From Cervus elaphus (taxonomy: Eukaryota; Chordata; Mammalia; Artiodactyla; Cervidae), in contig NC_057848.1 of the NCBI RefSeq assembly GCF_910594005.1, positions 54,763,616-54,827,615 on the forward strand: a stretch of DNA of 64,000 bases, read 5' to 3'. The position numbers and the translations under genes are program-made. How positions within the stretch are numbered: position 1 is the stretch's first letter; each line of letters begins with the position of its first letter. A model generated the notes under the pieces. It saw only the letters and a program-made list of their open reading frames with translations, ran no database searches and had not been told where the DNA came from. Shown piece after piece: positions 34,640 through 46,720 of the stretch.

Positions 34640-34830
34640 TTCATTTTAAATTTTTTACTGGAGTGTAATTGCTTCGCAATATTGTGTTAGTTTCTACTGT
34701 ATAACAAAATGAATTGGCTATATGAATACAAATACCCCCTCTCTCTTAAACCTCCCTCCCCCCCATCCCACCCATCTAGGTTATCACAGAGGGAGGTGAA
34801 CTCCCTCTCATGGACTTTAATAGTCTAACA
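34640..34830 (-). mobile_element. L1 3' end (antisense fragment)
   Basis: 'ttttactggagtgtaattgc', TTGTGTTAGTTTCTACTGTA and CCCACCCATCTAGGTTATCA match the antisense of a ruminant L1 3' UTR. Confidence 0.7.
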
Positions 34831-35480
34831 AACTACAATTGTGATGTCACACACTTAATAAGCCTGTTTATAGAAAGAAGGGTACAATGTGATTTTATTA
34901 ATGGATATATTTTAAGGCAGAATAGAATTGTAGAATGTGCTTCCATAGAAATGGAGAAATCTCACTTGTTTCTCAGGGGTCAGCTTCTCACCTACACCAA
35001 GCAGAAGGCATCAAACAGTTCTCAAACAGAACTCCTCGTCATGAGCCTATTATATCATAGCTGTGCAACTATTTCTGTGAACCACTTTTGCACAGGACCT
35101 AGCCTGGTACAAGGACCTAGATGGAAAAAAAAGTAAAGAGCTCCCCTAGGGGCAGAAAACAGAGCTGATGTAACAGTACCCTTAGAGACTGAAGTAGAAC
35201 TTAACTAGATATTAGCACATCAGTTAATTAAAAAGGAAAAAGTTTTATATGATCAAAATAAAGGTATAGTGCTTCAAGGTGGCAAAAACGAACAGAATAA
35301 ATGGAAGCAGAATTTTTCCAGATCTTTAAGCAGTACCTTTTTCAGACCTTATAAAGAAAACGTGAATAAAGTCTCATGAAAAATTGGAAAACTTTAAACA
35401 ACTAGGTACTTACTTATGAGAACAAAAAAGAGAAAAAAATGAAATGACTCAGCTTAAAAAATTAAAAAATAAAACCTACC
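34831..35480. other. Plain intronic DNA
   Basis: Nothing recognised. The 108-codon frame at 34810-35136 has no domain or repeat match that I recognise and is probably chance. Confidence 0.4.
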
Positions 35481-35482
35481 AC

Positions 35483-35728
35483 AGCATAGTGGTTGACATA
35501 GAATTTTGAAACAAGAATTCCTTGTTCACAGTCTCACCTCTTGCCTCCCAGCTGAAAGACCTTGGGCAACTTATCTAAGTCATCTGTACTTCAGGTTCCC
35601 CAACCATAAAATGGTGCTAATGACTATCAATCTCACAGGGTTGGTTTGCAGATTAAAATGTGTTAATATTAATATTTACAAAGCACTCTGGACAGTGCTT
35701 GGCACTAAAAAGTGCTTCTGAAATAAAT
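35483..35728 (+). mobile_element. MIR SINE, near full length
   Basis: AGCATAGTGGTTGACATAGA, CTTGGGCAACTTATCTAAGT, CCATAAAATGGTGCTAATGA and CAGTGCTTGGCACTAAAAAG appear in MIR order. Confidence 0.85.
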
Positions 35729-36001
35729 CATCAGACTTGTCTTGTTCAATATGGAAATAGGAATCTGACAAACCTCAACCCATGACTACAACGACTAAAA
35801 AAAAACTTTTAGTGTTTTGCTGTGAATTTACTCTGAAGCCATCAACTTCCTTATACAAACACTTACAAAATGAGGAACTCTGCAGATAAACAAGCAAATA
35901 TAAAGGCAAGAAGCTGACTTGTTTTCTTTTTTCCAGATGGATCTAGAGGTGAAAATAGAGAGTGTGGAGATGCACATGTTAGCTCAACACAGTGAAGAGC
36001 C

Positions 36002-36104
36002 AGCTCAGAGCCTGGGCTGTGCAACAGTGCATTGACCTGCTTCACTAGGTAATGCACTTGCTCCTCTGCGCTGGGTTTCTATCACACTGCATTGGATGTT
36101 GCAC
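36002..36104. other. Inverted-repeat segment able to fold into stems
   Basis: The inner hairpin 36021-36061 pairs GCAA-GTGCATT-ACCT with AGGT-AATGCAC-TTGC (15 pairs, two small bulges, 8-nt loop). An alternative outer stem pairs GTGCAACA (36019-36026) with TGTTGCAC (36097-36104). It could be a structured RNA on either strand, a fossil repeat, or chance; I do not recognise a known miRNA or snoRNA. Confidence 0.4.
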
Positions 36105-37474
36105 CAGAAAAATCAAAATCGCTGTCCTAAGCTAAGATGCCATTAAGCAAGTAACTTTTTATCAGATAGGAAGTACATTGCTAACTTGTAGGCTATATGC
36201 ATAGCACTACATTTGGTCTTTGAGTAACAAAAAATACATTTAAGATAGATTCCCTTCCCTCAAGTAGTTTATAATCTATTTGGGGAGATAACCTTACCTC
36301 TCCAAATTATTAGAGGTGGCATACGATTAAGTTCTGAATGTCCTTTGTTTTATAACCACAAACTCCTAGAAATACAGAGACAAGCTGTGTCCTCTTAGAA
36401 TACTCTCTCTTATCCAAAGGTAATATTTCTTCTAAATCAGAATGACTGTGTCTATGTGAATGAAAGAAATAAGCACTCCAGGGTTCCTGTTTTCCTTTAG
36501 TGTGAATATGAAAGTGTTATATCTACCAATATCTCCCAAATGCGAAGCACTGCCTTGATAGCAGCAGGTCCAGGAAATAAAGGAAAGGAAAGGAGAAAGA
36601 GTGAACCTATACATCTTCACTATAAAAATGAAGACACATAAAATAAGACACATAAAAATCTCTGCCTTATATTGGTAGTTGAGTTGTTTAGTCATGAACT
36701 CAAGCAAATCTGAAGCTAAGTTACATTCCTCACATTTTTGCTTTAATATGAGCACAAGTCACAGACTCACAGTGTGGGCATGATGATCTACAGGCCAATT
36801 CCCTCATTTTCCTGATAACAGGACTATAAATGATAAATCACTTGGTGACAGTTACAAGAAAGTTAGTGACACAGCGAGCACAAGAGCTCAGTTCTAACAA
36901 TCAGAATTGAATACTTTGTTCTACATCTTGGAGAAGTTTTAATATCTTTCTTTCTTTCTCGGTCTCTGTGTCTGTGTGTATGTGTATCTGAGTCTCCCCT
37001 CCTTCTCTTCCTCTATCAGTGTCATTTTTTCTGTCCTTTCTCTTCATATTTAAACTCTTGATTTTCATACATATGATACATATGATCAGAAGAACTGAAG
37101 CCACTATGTCTCTACTTAATACCATTCTTTTTATTGAAAGGGAAGTTGAAATAAATGCTTTCAAAAGTTCAAAAGAAACAGAGTACTGCCCTCTTTCTAC
37201 AAAGCAGACTATAAAACTGCCAGGAACCTGCTACGGAAGTTAATAGATAATCTTTACTATTCGATGCAAATTAGCTTTCAAAACAATCCAAGCATCAAAG
37301 TCCAAAGGAAAGCAGGAATTAGAATTCATGACAGTGGCTGGCAGTTGGCTGGTGGAAAAGAGACCACCACAGGATTTTCAGAGACCCAAAGAAGATACAG
37401 CCACTTATCTACATGTGTATATTATACTGCTGGAAACCAGTGCATGAAGAGAGGGAAAGGTGCACGCACTTGGG

Positions 37475-37497
37475 CTGTGTGTATGTGTGTGTGTGTT
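37475..37497. repeat. (GT)n microsatellite
   Basis: An imperfect GT run, GTGTGTATGTGTGTGTGTGT. It is short. Confidence 0.75.
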
Positions 37498-38640
37498 ATT
37501 GGGGTAAGGCATAGAATGTTATAACTGCTGGCTGTAAAGGAGCTAAACCTAGTGAGTAATTGTACTGAATACATGACATGCTTCTTTTCTATATAAGAAA
37601 TGCCAAGAAATAATACTTCACGTGACCTAAAGAAACCAGACTTAGTCATTTAGAGTAATTAGAACTAGCAGCAAAAGCAATTAACTAGGTCAGCAGAAGA
37701 GACAGCTATAGCAGAAAGCCTACAAGAAGCTGTATAAAGGCGTATAGCCTAAAGCTTCTTAAAACACAAAGTTAAAAAGAAGAGAAAAATTCTCCCTGAA
37801 GGAAAAAAAAAGAAAGCATATGGGGTTATTAATAATAAAATCTGATGGGATAAAGGTACTCATAATTATGTACTTTCATTTATTTAAATATTATTTAAAG
37901 TGGTGTATCGACCTGTCTATAATTAGTGACTGATTGAATATTTATATTGAACAATTTCATAACTAATTAATTTTCATTGAAAAAATTTATTCCACATGTA
38001 TACTATAAACTCACGGTTATTGTTATTCATGCACTGGAAGCCTAGAAGATTGAATTTACAAACAGGCACCACCTAGTGGCAGAAAACAGAATTGCAAGCA
38101 TAGTGGCTTGCCTTCATTATGCTAGCAGTACAAGCATAAATGCCACCAAACAACTTAGGCCATGCCTTTACAATGACTGCTTTTCTCACTTTTGTGGTAT
38201 TTAAAATATATTCATATTATTGCAGCTGAATTAACTGTACATCAGTTTCTATCAATGGATAAGATTTAGAAAATTAGTAGATTTTTCATTCATAAACAAA
38301 TATGCTCGGTATAGATAGTAAATTAAACAAAGGCCCAGCTATTACTGTACCTAAAAAGAGGTTGGGTAAAAATTTTTTTTAATGGATAAAAGGAGAATAA
38401 TGTGGCAGTAGATTATGAACATATGAAATGAATGAATGAGAAGAAATAGCTTATCTTCATCAGTTTTATGAAGAGATAAAGCATGTTATTTTACAAAATC
38501 TATAGTTCATATAAAACAGATTCAATTAATAAAAACACTGGGTGACGCTTTTTAAAAGTCATGGTTACTAGTAACCACTTTAGTAAAAATCTTTTCAATA
38601 TATGTCCTTTTTCTTTCTTTTGGTCTTAATAAACAACATA

Positions 38641-38925
38641 CAGTTCAGTTCAGTCGCTCAGTCATGTCTGACTCTTTGTGACCCCATGAACTGCAGCACG
38701 CCAGGCCTCCCTGTCCATCACCAACTCCTGGAGTTTACTCAAACTCATGTCCATCAAGTCGGTGATGCCACCCAACCATCTCATCCTCTGTTGTCCCCTT
38801 CTCCTCCTGCCTTCAATATTTCCCAGCATCAGGGTCTTTTCAAATGAGTCAGCTCTTCGCATCAGGTGGTCAGTATTGGAGTTTCAGTTTCAATATCAGT
38901 CCTTCCAATGAACACCCAGGAAAGT
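38641..38925 (-). mobile_element. BovB LINE 3' end (antisense)
   Basis: Tail CAGTTCAGTTCAGTCGCTCA at the left, then AGGCCTCCCTGTCCATCACC, ATCTCATCCTCTGTTGTCCC and TCAGTCCTTCCAATGAACAC. The 38662-38862 minus frame is the C-terminal BovB peptide, without the upstream reverse transcriptase. Confidence 0.93.
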
Positions 38926-39266
38926 AAACCTAATTAAATCTTTCTCTTATTACTAGAGATACTATAATGGCTTAAGGGCAGCATTCCTATGCATCAATTT
39001 TTATTAAGGATAATAGAAGTTGTTGGGGTTTGGCTTCAATATGAATTGACCTTAGGCTACAACATAGGTAATTTTCCTTATAATCTCTGGTAAATTCGTG
39101 TTTTATCTCTCCTAATAACCAAATGCAGATAAAATTCTTATTGATTGTGGGTTTTGGACCATTGGGTTCCATTTAGCAGCTCACTGTATTTGAAAAAAAT
39201 GTATAAACAACCCTCAGTAAAAGGAAAAATATGATCTCACAATGTAAATTCAAAATTAAATATATC

Positions 39267-39268
<2 letters not shown>
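38926..39268. other. Plain intronic DNA
   Basis: Nothing recognised. Confidence 0.4.

Positions 39269-39306
<38 letters not shown>
39269..39306. repeat. (GT)19 microsatellite at a SINE tail
   Basis: Nineteen uninterrupted GT units adjoining the 3' tail of the reverse-orientation Bov-tA at 39307. This is probably the most variable locus in the window. Confidence 0.95.
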
Positions 39307-39309
<3 letters not shown>

Positions 39310-39521
39310 AAGACTTTTCAGTTGCGTCTGACTCTTTGCAACCTTATGGACTGTAGCGTGCTGATTGGGGCTCCTCTGTCCATGGGATTCTCCAGGCAAG
39401 AATACTGGAGTGTGTTTCCATGCCCTTCTCCAAGGGATCTTCTTCCTGACCCAGGGATCAAACCTCCATCTTTTACATCTCCTGTACTGGCAGGCGGGTT
39501 CTTTACCACTAGTGCCACCTG
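39307..39521 (-). mobile_element. Bov-tA SINE
   Basis: GCGTCTGACTCTTTGCAACC, TCTCCAGGCAAGAATACTGG, antisense B-box-like CCAGGGATCAAACC, and the degraded head TTCTTTACCACTAGTGCCAC. An older, diverged member. Confidence 0.93.
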
Positions 39522-39980
39522 AGAATTGGTGAGACAAAGAATGCTAGCTAAAAATCAAGAAACTTCACTCTTCACAATTGCAAAGGTTGATATAATAATG
39601 TAAAGAATGGAAGAACATTCAATTTTTACATCTAGTAGGAATCAGAAATGAGACTTAAAACCCAAGAAAAACATTCATTCCATATTCCATTCCTTCACCA
39701 CGTTATTCATACCAACAGAAACGATTAGTAATTAAGTAGAATAGTGCTGTACCTGCTAAAGATGTTTCTGTGTTTGCTATCCAAATACACTGGTTATACT
39801 CAGCAGAGGTAAGAAGAGCCTGCTTTTAAAACTACCTGATGCAACAGAAATGCCATTTTGTAAAACCACATGTAAGCTGAAATGATAAAACAGAATTTAA
39901 AAGGAAAAGGAAAAGGAGTAATGAAGAAAGGGAGCTAAAACAGACTTTTTAGTGCTGAGTGCATAGTGTGTGTGTGTGTA

Positions 39981-40190
39981 TGCTCTGTCGTGTCCCATTC
40001 TTTGAGATGGGACCCCACAGATTGTAGCCCATCAGGCTCCTCTGTTTATGGAATTTCCCAGGCAAGAAAACTGAAATGGGTTGCCATTTCCTTCTCCAGG
40101 GGATCTTCCTGACCCAGGGATCGTACCTGCGTCTCTTGTGCCTCCGGCATTGGCAGGCGATTCTTTACCATTGCACCACCTGGAAAGCCC
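39981..40190 (-). mobile_element. Bov-tA SINE
   Basis: A GT-rich tail (39968-39979) precedes TGCTCTGTCGTGTCCCATTC. The head end is TTCTTTACCATTGCACCACC. It contains a small insertion near 40000-40015. Confidence 0.92.
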
Positions 40191-42351
40191 AGGAATGCAC
40201 AGTAGGTTTTCACAAATACATGTTAGCATAAATATCAATTCTAACATAGAGCCAATCAAAAAACCTCCCTCAAATAAATTGAGTATATATATTCGCACTT
40301 AGAAAACTCTATGGTACATCTTGTAAGCTAGTATGTATTTATTTTGTTATGATACCAGGAACTTAGTAAAAATAAATTAGAATAGTTGTTGTTCATTACA
40401 GTGTGAATGAAACAAAGCTGAACTTAACTTTCAAGGTTCTGCTTCTGAAGAAAATGCATGTGGTTTTTCTTTAAGCACACACAAGTGACATTTCCATCTG
40501 TATGGTACTCTCTTTAGGAGATTACTACCTCCAACACAGGATAGATGAAAATTCCATCCACATGGCATTTGCAGGATAAGCAAAGTGTTACTGTCATTTG
40601 AAAAAACTTCCACTGGCAAACTGAAACTCAAAAAATCATTTTAAAGTATTTATTCTATTTTAGCCCACACTTCTATTTCTTAATTAATGAAGAAATATTT
40701 TGGGGTATGTTATGATATTAATGAAAGAAATATTTTTTCCTCCAGATACAAATGCATATTTACAAGAAAAAAAGGTGCACATGCAAAAATTCAATAGTGA
40801 CACCAGTTTTAGCCTTTTTCATCAGGCTCCCTTAAACTATTATTAGTGAGAAAATAATTCTTCAATTATATTTCATTGAAAAAGAGGACACAGAAGATTA
40901 ATATTCTGTATTCTTTCCCCCCAACAAATAAACTCTATGAATTTGGAAGTGCTTTTAATGAAAGCAGTAACCTCTTTATACTAATGATTCTGGTCCCATA
41001 TAATTTCTATGACAAATCATTTTTATTAATATTGCTGGCCCATCAGATAATACAAAAGTGCATAAGTTCACATTAAGGTCTTATTCCAGTTACACCTCAT
41101 TTATTGGAATGCTATCAGGCAAGGAGGTGTTCAACAAAAATTGATATTTCAAAAAAACAAAATTCTAAAACATGAATATTTGTCTTTTATCATTGATCTG
41201 GAAACAAATCTTTCTGAAATGCTTTTTTAAAATTTTGTTGCTTCCTTAGACATAGGATAGTAAAAAAAAAAAGTTAGGCTTTTTCTGATAATTCTAGATT
41301 ATTATTACAAAGAAACACTGGTCATGCCTTGAAGAAAATGTTCTACACTTTCTAAATGTCCCAAACACCTACATGCTTGGAATTCGTGTGCTTATTAGCC
41401 ATGACTTCAAGAGTACAACTGCCTCTGTCATCTCCCCTACAAATACACTGATTAAATCCTCTGCTTTACAAAACCAGATTCAAACAAAGAAAACATCGCA
41501 ACAACTGCTCTGTGTAAGGTGTGAACTTAGACACAAATGACGTGGTTTCTGGAATGCTCTCGCGGAGGGCTTGGGGGCTTCTCCATGAGGACAGTTCAAA
41601 TGCTTTAGGATCTGGCTTTCATAAGATCTCAAGTGTCTGTTTAGAAGCTGAGGTCTGGGAGTAGCACCCCATCTTTTTATGGGACATGACTCTTCTCGCA
41701 GAATGCTGGTTAGCATTTACGATGCAACCAGGGAGAAACAGTCCATGAAAAGACTGGAGGTCTCAGAGCTCCAATTGCATGGGTGGTGGAAAGGGGACAG
41801 ATCTCACAGTTGGCTATGAGCCAGGAATGATATCCGAAATATTAAACATACATCCAAGTCAAGCAGGACTGATCATGGGGGTGACCAGTGGAAAGGGTGC
41901 TCTGGTCAGTGTCTACTTACCAACCAATAAGGAATTATTCCAATAAATATTTCAGAAAAATATGGCTATACAGCCATATACTGCTGGACTATCAGATAGT
42001 TTGTGCTAGGTGCTTGCTAATGCAGGCCATATACTCAGGTCCCTTGACATTATGTGCACAATATAAAGGGATGCAAAAGAGCTTGCTTGAACTTAAGTTG
42101 TTGAGCAAGAGGGAGGCTTAGATTTTCCAGGAAGCCAACTAAGAGAAAGCATAGTTTGGATTCCTAGGGAGAGACAGAGCCTGCCTTAAATCTAAAATAT
42201 GACCAAAAGGCATGCCAATGATTAGGAAATACAAGGGAACTGGTTATTGCTGCTTCTGTTTATTTACCTTAGTACAAGCTCTAGATTATTAGTCACTGAA
42301 CAAGTGATGATTTCTAGAGATAATTACAGTACGTTATAAAGATTGTGGGTG
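40191..42351. other. Plain intronic DNA
   Basis: About 2.2 kb without recognised repeats. Short A runs are present (41262-41272). No exon recognised. Confidence 0.4.
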
Positions 42352-42532
42352 TGTGCTCAGTCACTCAGTTGTGTCCAACTCTTTTTGACCCCATGGACTG
42401 TAGCCCACCAGGCTCCTCTGTCCATGGGGATTCTCTAGGCAAGAATACTGGAGTGGGTTGCCATTTCCTTCTTTAGGGGATCTTCCCGACCCAGGGATTG
42501 AACCCACATCTCCTGCATTGGCAGGCGGATTC
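42352..42532 (-). mobile_element. Bov-tA SINE, head-truncated
   Basis: TGTGCTCAGTCACTCAGTTG through CCCAGGGATTGAACCC to GGCAGGCGGATTCT. It stops before the A-box end of the tRNA-like head. Confidence 0.93.
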
Positions 42533-43640
42533 TATTTGTTAGTAAATATTTAAGCCCAACTTAACTGTTTACATATTTTATCTAAGGGAACTTCAGAATA
42601 AAAGTTGATAATGACCATATATGTGAACGCTATAATGAACTGCTACTGAGAAAGCTTTCTTAGTGGGCACAATATAAATATGTTTGCATTTAATGACAAA
42701 GATAAAATTGTAATCTAAGTATATGATGAGGACATTGCAACAACTTGGTCCATAAAGGTTAAAAGAACAAAGTGGATTTCCCCGGGACCCTGGACTGAGC
42801 TGCACTTACTTTAGTGTCTAGTTCCTCCAGTCTTCTGTCTTCTGTACCAGACTGGCTCCCTCTCTCCTTCCTGTCGTTCTCAGCATTTTCTCATGTGCTT
42901 AAACCTGAAAATGACTATATCATCATTGTACTAGAAATAATGTGACACAATATAGAAAGAAGAAAGGCTAATGATACTGTAAATTAAGGCAAAAACAGTA
43001 ATCTCAATGTTAATTTATTATTATTCTAAATGACTGTATCTGTCAATTGTTTTAACCAACTAAAAACCTTTACCAGCAGTAGGAGACTGAAAGTCACCAC
43101 TAAATCATGGCTCCTAGATAGCATACTGGCCAATGATGCTAGTGGCTGACTAAAAAAATGCCCATGTAAACCTGGCCAACAGAATGGCATCAATGCAGTC
43201 AAGAAATGTAAATCCAGCTCTGTGGTATGATCTATTTCTTGTAGATTATAAACTACACATCAAACATTCTAAAAGCACTGATCTCTTAGCACGAGATAGT
43301 GTGTGAGCTATGGAAATTTTATCAAGATAGCTGATAGACAGCCATGTAATTTACTGTAAAATTCTGTGGCCTTGTGAAAGGAGCAAAAAGGAATGTCAAA
43401 GTTGACCTCTCATTTCCAAGTACAGATAATGGAGAATCTACTTGGCTTTTGGGGTGAAAAGAGTCAAAGGACTATAGAGAAAACTTCACATCAACCTCCA
43501 ATGATTTAAATTTCATTTAAAGGTGAGTGTGTATGATTTATGAAAAACAGAATAATAAAGCATGAAATTTCAGATGAATTGAAAATATAACAACAGGAAA
43601 TATGCACACTGTGTTCACTAATCTTAGCCTGGCACTAATT
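42533..43640. other. Plain intronic DNA
   Basis: Nothing recognised in 1.1 kb. Confidence 0.4.
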
Positions 43641-43644
43641 TAGC

Positions 43645-43830
43645 ATTTTCATGTACATCAATTCATTTACTGCTCGTAACAATCCTATGAGGTAGATACC
43701 AGCATTTTCCCAGTTTTACAAATGGGGGAACTGAGGTACTGAAAGACTAAGTAACTTGCTCCAAGGTCACACAGTGGATTAGTGGAAAAGCCCTGGTCAA
43801 TTTTGGGCATGCTCTAGAATGCTTGCTGCA
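43645..43830 (-). mobile_element. MIR SINE (antisense)
   Basis: CTATGAGGTAGATACCAGCA, ACAAATGGGGGAACTGAGGT and TAACTTGCTCCAAGGTCACA form a well-preserved antisense MIR core. Confidence 0.85.
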
Positions 43831-44140
43831 ATCACTAGTCTGTACTGCCTCCCACGGGCACAAAAGTACACAAACATAACCTAAAATTTATAGGCTTATT
43901 CCTAGATATTTGGGCACAGAATGAATCCCAGTACTTTTAAGTTCTACTAGGATATGATTTCTGGAGGTGCCAAGCAACACCAACAACAGTGCTACTTAAG
44001 TTTTATTTATAAATGAAGTATGTAATTGCACTGTATTCATAGATTTAATGTCAAAATACATGGCATTTGGTAGATGAGAAAAATGCAGTTAAACTTCACT
44101 GTGTTGCTAAAAGGTGAAAGCCTCCTGATTATGTGCATGT

Positions 44141-44346
44141 GTGCTTAGTCGCTCAGTCGTGTCCGACTCTTTGTGACCCCAAGGACTGCAGCCTGCAAGG
44201 CTCCTCTGTCCATGGGGATTCTCTAGGCAAGAACACTGGAGTGGGTTGCCATGCCCTCCTCCAGGGGATCTTCCCGACCCAGGAATTGAACTCGGGTCTC
44301 CTGCATCGCAGGCAGATTCTTTAACAGCTGAGCTACCAGGGAAGCC
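44141..44346 (-). mobile_element. Bov-tA SINE
   Basis: GTGCTTAGTCGCTCAGTCGT to the head GCTGAGCTACCAGGGAAGCC. Full length. Confidence 0.95.
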
Positions 44347-44454
44347 TTCTCACTGGATGTGTTGAAATGTAGAGGAGAATGCCTCTGCTTTCATATGCAT
44401 ATCAGATGAGTGGATGAATGAGATCCAGATACAGAACTATATTCAGGATTTCCG

Positions 44455-44600
44455 CATCCCCATCAAACATGTCTGCCCATCTCTATCTCAACAGTTGTCA
44501 TACTATAGTGGAATCCTTGCTTATCTGTCTGCTCAACTGTGAGCTCCTCAAGGGCATGTGTTATTCATCTTCAGTGTTTGGCTCAATACCTCATATGTAC
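44455..44600 (+). mobile_element. L2 LINE fragment
   Basis: CAACTGTGAGCTCCTCAAGG followed by 'gcatgtgttattcatcttcagtg' and 'ggctcaatacctca' is L2 3' sense text. The 44600-44970 flank shows nothing further. Confidence 0.6.
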
Positions 44601-44974
44601 TGAGTTACTAACAAAGTTAGTTACTAAGTTCCTAACACTTCCTAAACCAACCTAAGCAATGAGTATCTGCTAAATGGAAAACACTCTGCTGGTGGGGGAA
44701 AAAAAGATCTGTTCCACATGCAGGGTAGCATGGCAAAGTGGGACCAATAATGGCAGCACCCCAGATAACAGAAAAGGTCAGCATGAATCTTTCTGTAAGA
44801 AATCAACTTTCCCCATAAAGGTTATAGAATGAGTGGGAATCCCAACATGTCCCAATCCACTGCTTCTCTTTAAAAGAAGATCAACGACCCCCTCCATTTA
44901 GCTGTTGCTTAACTTTTATAATTCTTAAAATGGGAATAATATAACTGTCATCATACATAAGTCAATATAATTTT

Positions 44975-45430
44975 TAATAACAGCTTTATTGAGATATAAT
45001 TCACATACCATGACACTCAGCCTTTAAAATGTACGATTCAGTGGTTTTAGTATATCCACAGATATGAGCAAAATCATCACAATTTTAGAATATTTTGGTC
45101 CCCTAGCCAAAGAATTTCTGTACCCCTTAGCTATGCCCCTACCCTTCCATTTCCAAGCAACCACTAATCTACATTCTGTCTCTATGGATTTGCCTATTCT
45201 GGACATCTTATATAAAAGGAATCATACAGTATGTAGCCTTTTGTGTCTGGCTTATTTCCCTAAGAATAAAATTTTAAATGTTCGTCCACGTTGTTGAATA
45301 TACATATTGGTACTCTATTCCTTTTTATTCCTAAATAGCATTCCATTGTGTGAGTATACCACATATGTTTACCTATTCATCAGCTGATGTACATTTGGAT
45401 TGTTTCCTATTTTGGGCTATTATGAATAAG
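44975..45430 (-). mobile_element. L1 3' region (antisense, old)
   Basis: CAGCTTTATTGAGATATAAT, 'cattcagtggttttagtatat', 'gaatcatacagtatgtagcc' and 'ttggattgtttcctattttggg' are in antisense order for an old L1 3' end. Confidence 0.8.
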
Positions 45431-45550
45431 TCAGTACAATTTTAAAACAACATGATTAGGCTAAAGAAGGAGATCCAAGGCATTATGGATAATGATGCTT
45501 TGTGATGCTCAAGTTATTAAAAAAAAAACTATCTTTATCTTAATACTACA

Positions 45551-45580
45551 AAATAAATAAATAAATTAATTAATTAATTA
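45551..45580. repeat. (AAAT)n/(TTAA)n simple repeat
   Basis: AAATAAATAAATAAATTAAT continuing with TTAA units. Confidence 0.8.
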
Positions 45581-45884
45581 AAAAGAATACTTTTCTCAGA
45601 GTAAAACCTCAGCACCAAGAAATATGGCTGATTCATGGGATGTGTTCAATAAAGATATGCTGAATGAATAACCAACGCAGAAAAAAAAAAGGAAGAAAGA
45701 GAGCTGAAAGTGGGATAGAAAGCAGAGTGAAACAGAAAAAGTCCTGGAAGTCAAGTATCAGGGAAAAGTCAACCTGAGATTTAAAATGTGTGTGATAACT
45801 ACATGCATTCAACACAACTGACATGAAAATCTCCTAAACAAACAATTCCTATAAAAATACCAGGCACTACCACCATTAAATAAT

Positions 45885-46195
45885 AGTGTATGTTATTTAC
45901 AAAACAGACTCACAGACTTAGGAAACAAACTTATGGTTACCAGAGGGAAAAGGTGGGGAGACAGGTAAATTAGAAGGTTGGGATTAACATATATACTCTA
46001 TATAAAACCACGAACAAAGTCCTATTGTATAGGACAGGGAACTAAGCTCAACACTGTAATAACCTAATCAGGAATTAATCCAAAAAAGAATAAATGTATA
46101 CATATGTATAACCAAATCACTTCTCCATACACTGAAACTAACACAACATTGTAAATCAACTATACTCTAATAGAAAATAAAAATAAATAAATAAT
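45885..46195 (+). mobile_element. L1 3' UTR (ruminant type)
   Basis: ACAAAACAGACTCACAGACT, 'aggacagggaactaagctc', ACTAACACAACATTGTAAAT and CAACTATACTCTAATAGAAA, then an AAAT tail. Confidence 0.88.
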
Positions 46196-46499
46196 ATTAT
46201 ATCCCACCATAATATGACTTTTGAAAAGTCTGACTGCTGTTACTGACAATATTGTGCCAAGCAGACTTATTCTGCACAAAGGTATTGTTAACTGAGTGAG
46301 GCTTTCTCCCTCCCACTTCTAGCAGTTTATAGGTCTATAACTTAGAAGTGTATTGCAAAGTTTACAGCATCTGGTCATGTCATATCTTTACTTCCTTCAA
46401 GCAGCACTGCTTTATCCAGTGCTCAATCCCAGATCACATAGTGAAAGCGACAGGCCACCAACTCAGGTTCTCAATGAAACCTTTTTTATATTTACACAA

Positions 46500-46720
46500 T
46501 ATAAACACAGACTATGGAGTCCCAGTTAACTTCAAGTTTGGACGCTGCCGTTTACTAGTAGCGTGTCTTTGGGCATGCTACCTAATCTCTTTGAGCCTCA
46601 GGTTCACCATCTGTAAAGAGGAGATAATAACAGCGACCTCACAAGGTTGCAATGAGGGTTAGATGAGATAATACATGGACAGTGCTTATCACAGGGCCTG
46701 GCACAAAGTCAGCAGCTGTT
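46500..46720 (+). mobile_element. MIR SINE
   Basis: 'gactatggagtcccag', 'gcgtgtctttgggcatgc', 'gagcctcaggttcacc', 'ctgtaaagaggagataataac' and AGGGCCTGGCACAAAGTCAG trace MIR from near its start to its end. Confidence 0.85.

Larger units (their letters stand above)
35730..38640. other. Intronic DNA without recognised transposons; contains an inverted-repeat structure
   Basis: About 2.9 kb. Includes the structured segment at 36002-36104 (see findings), a CT/GT-rich stretch at 36945-37015 and a GT run at 37475-37497. A weak MIR-like text lies near 36760-36900. No exon recognised. Confidence 0.45.
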
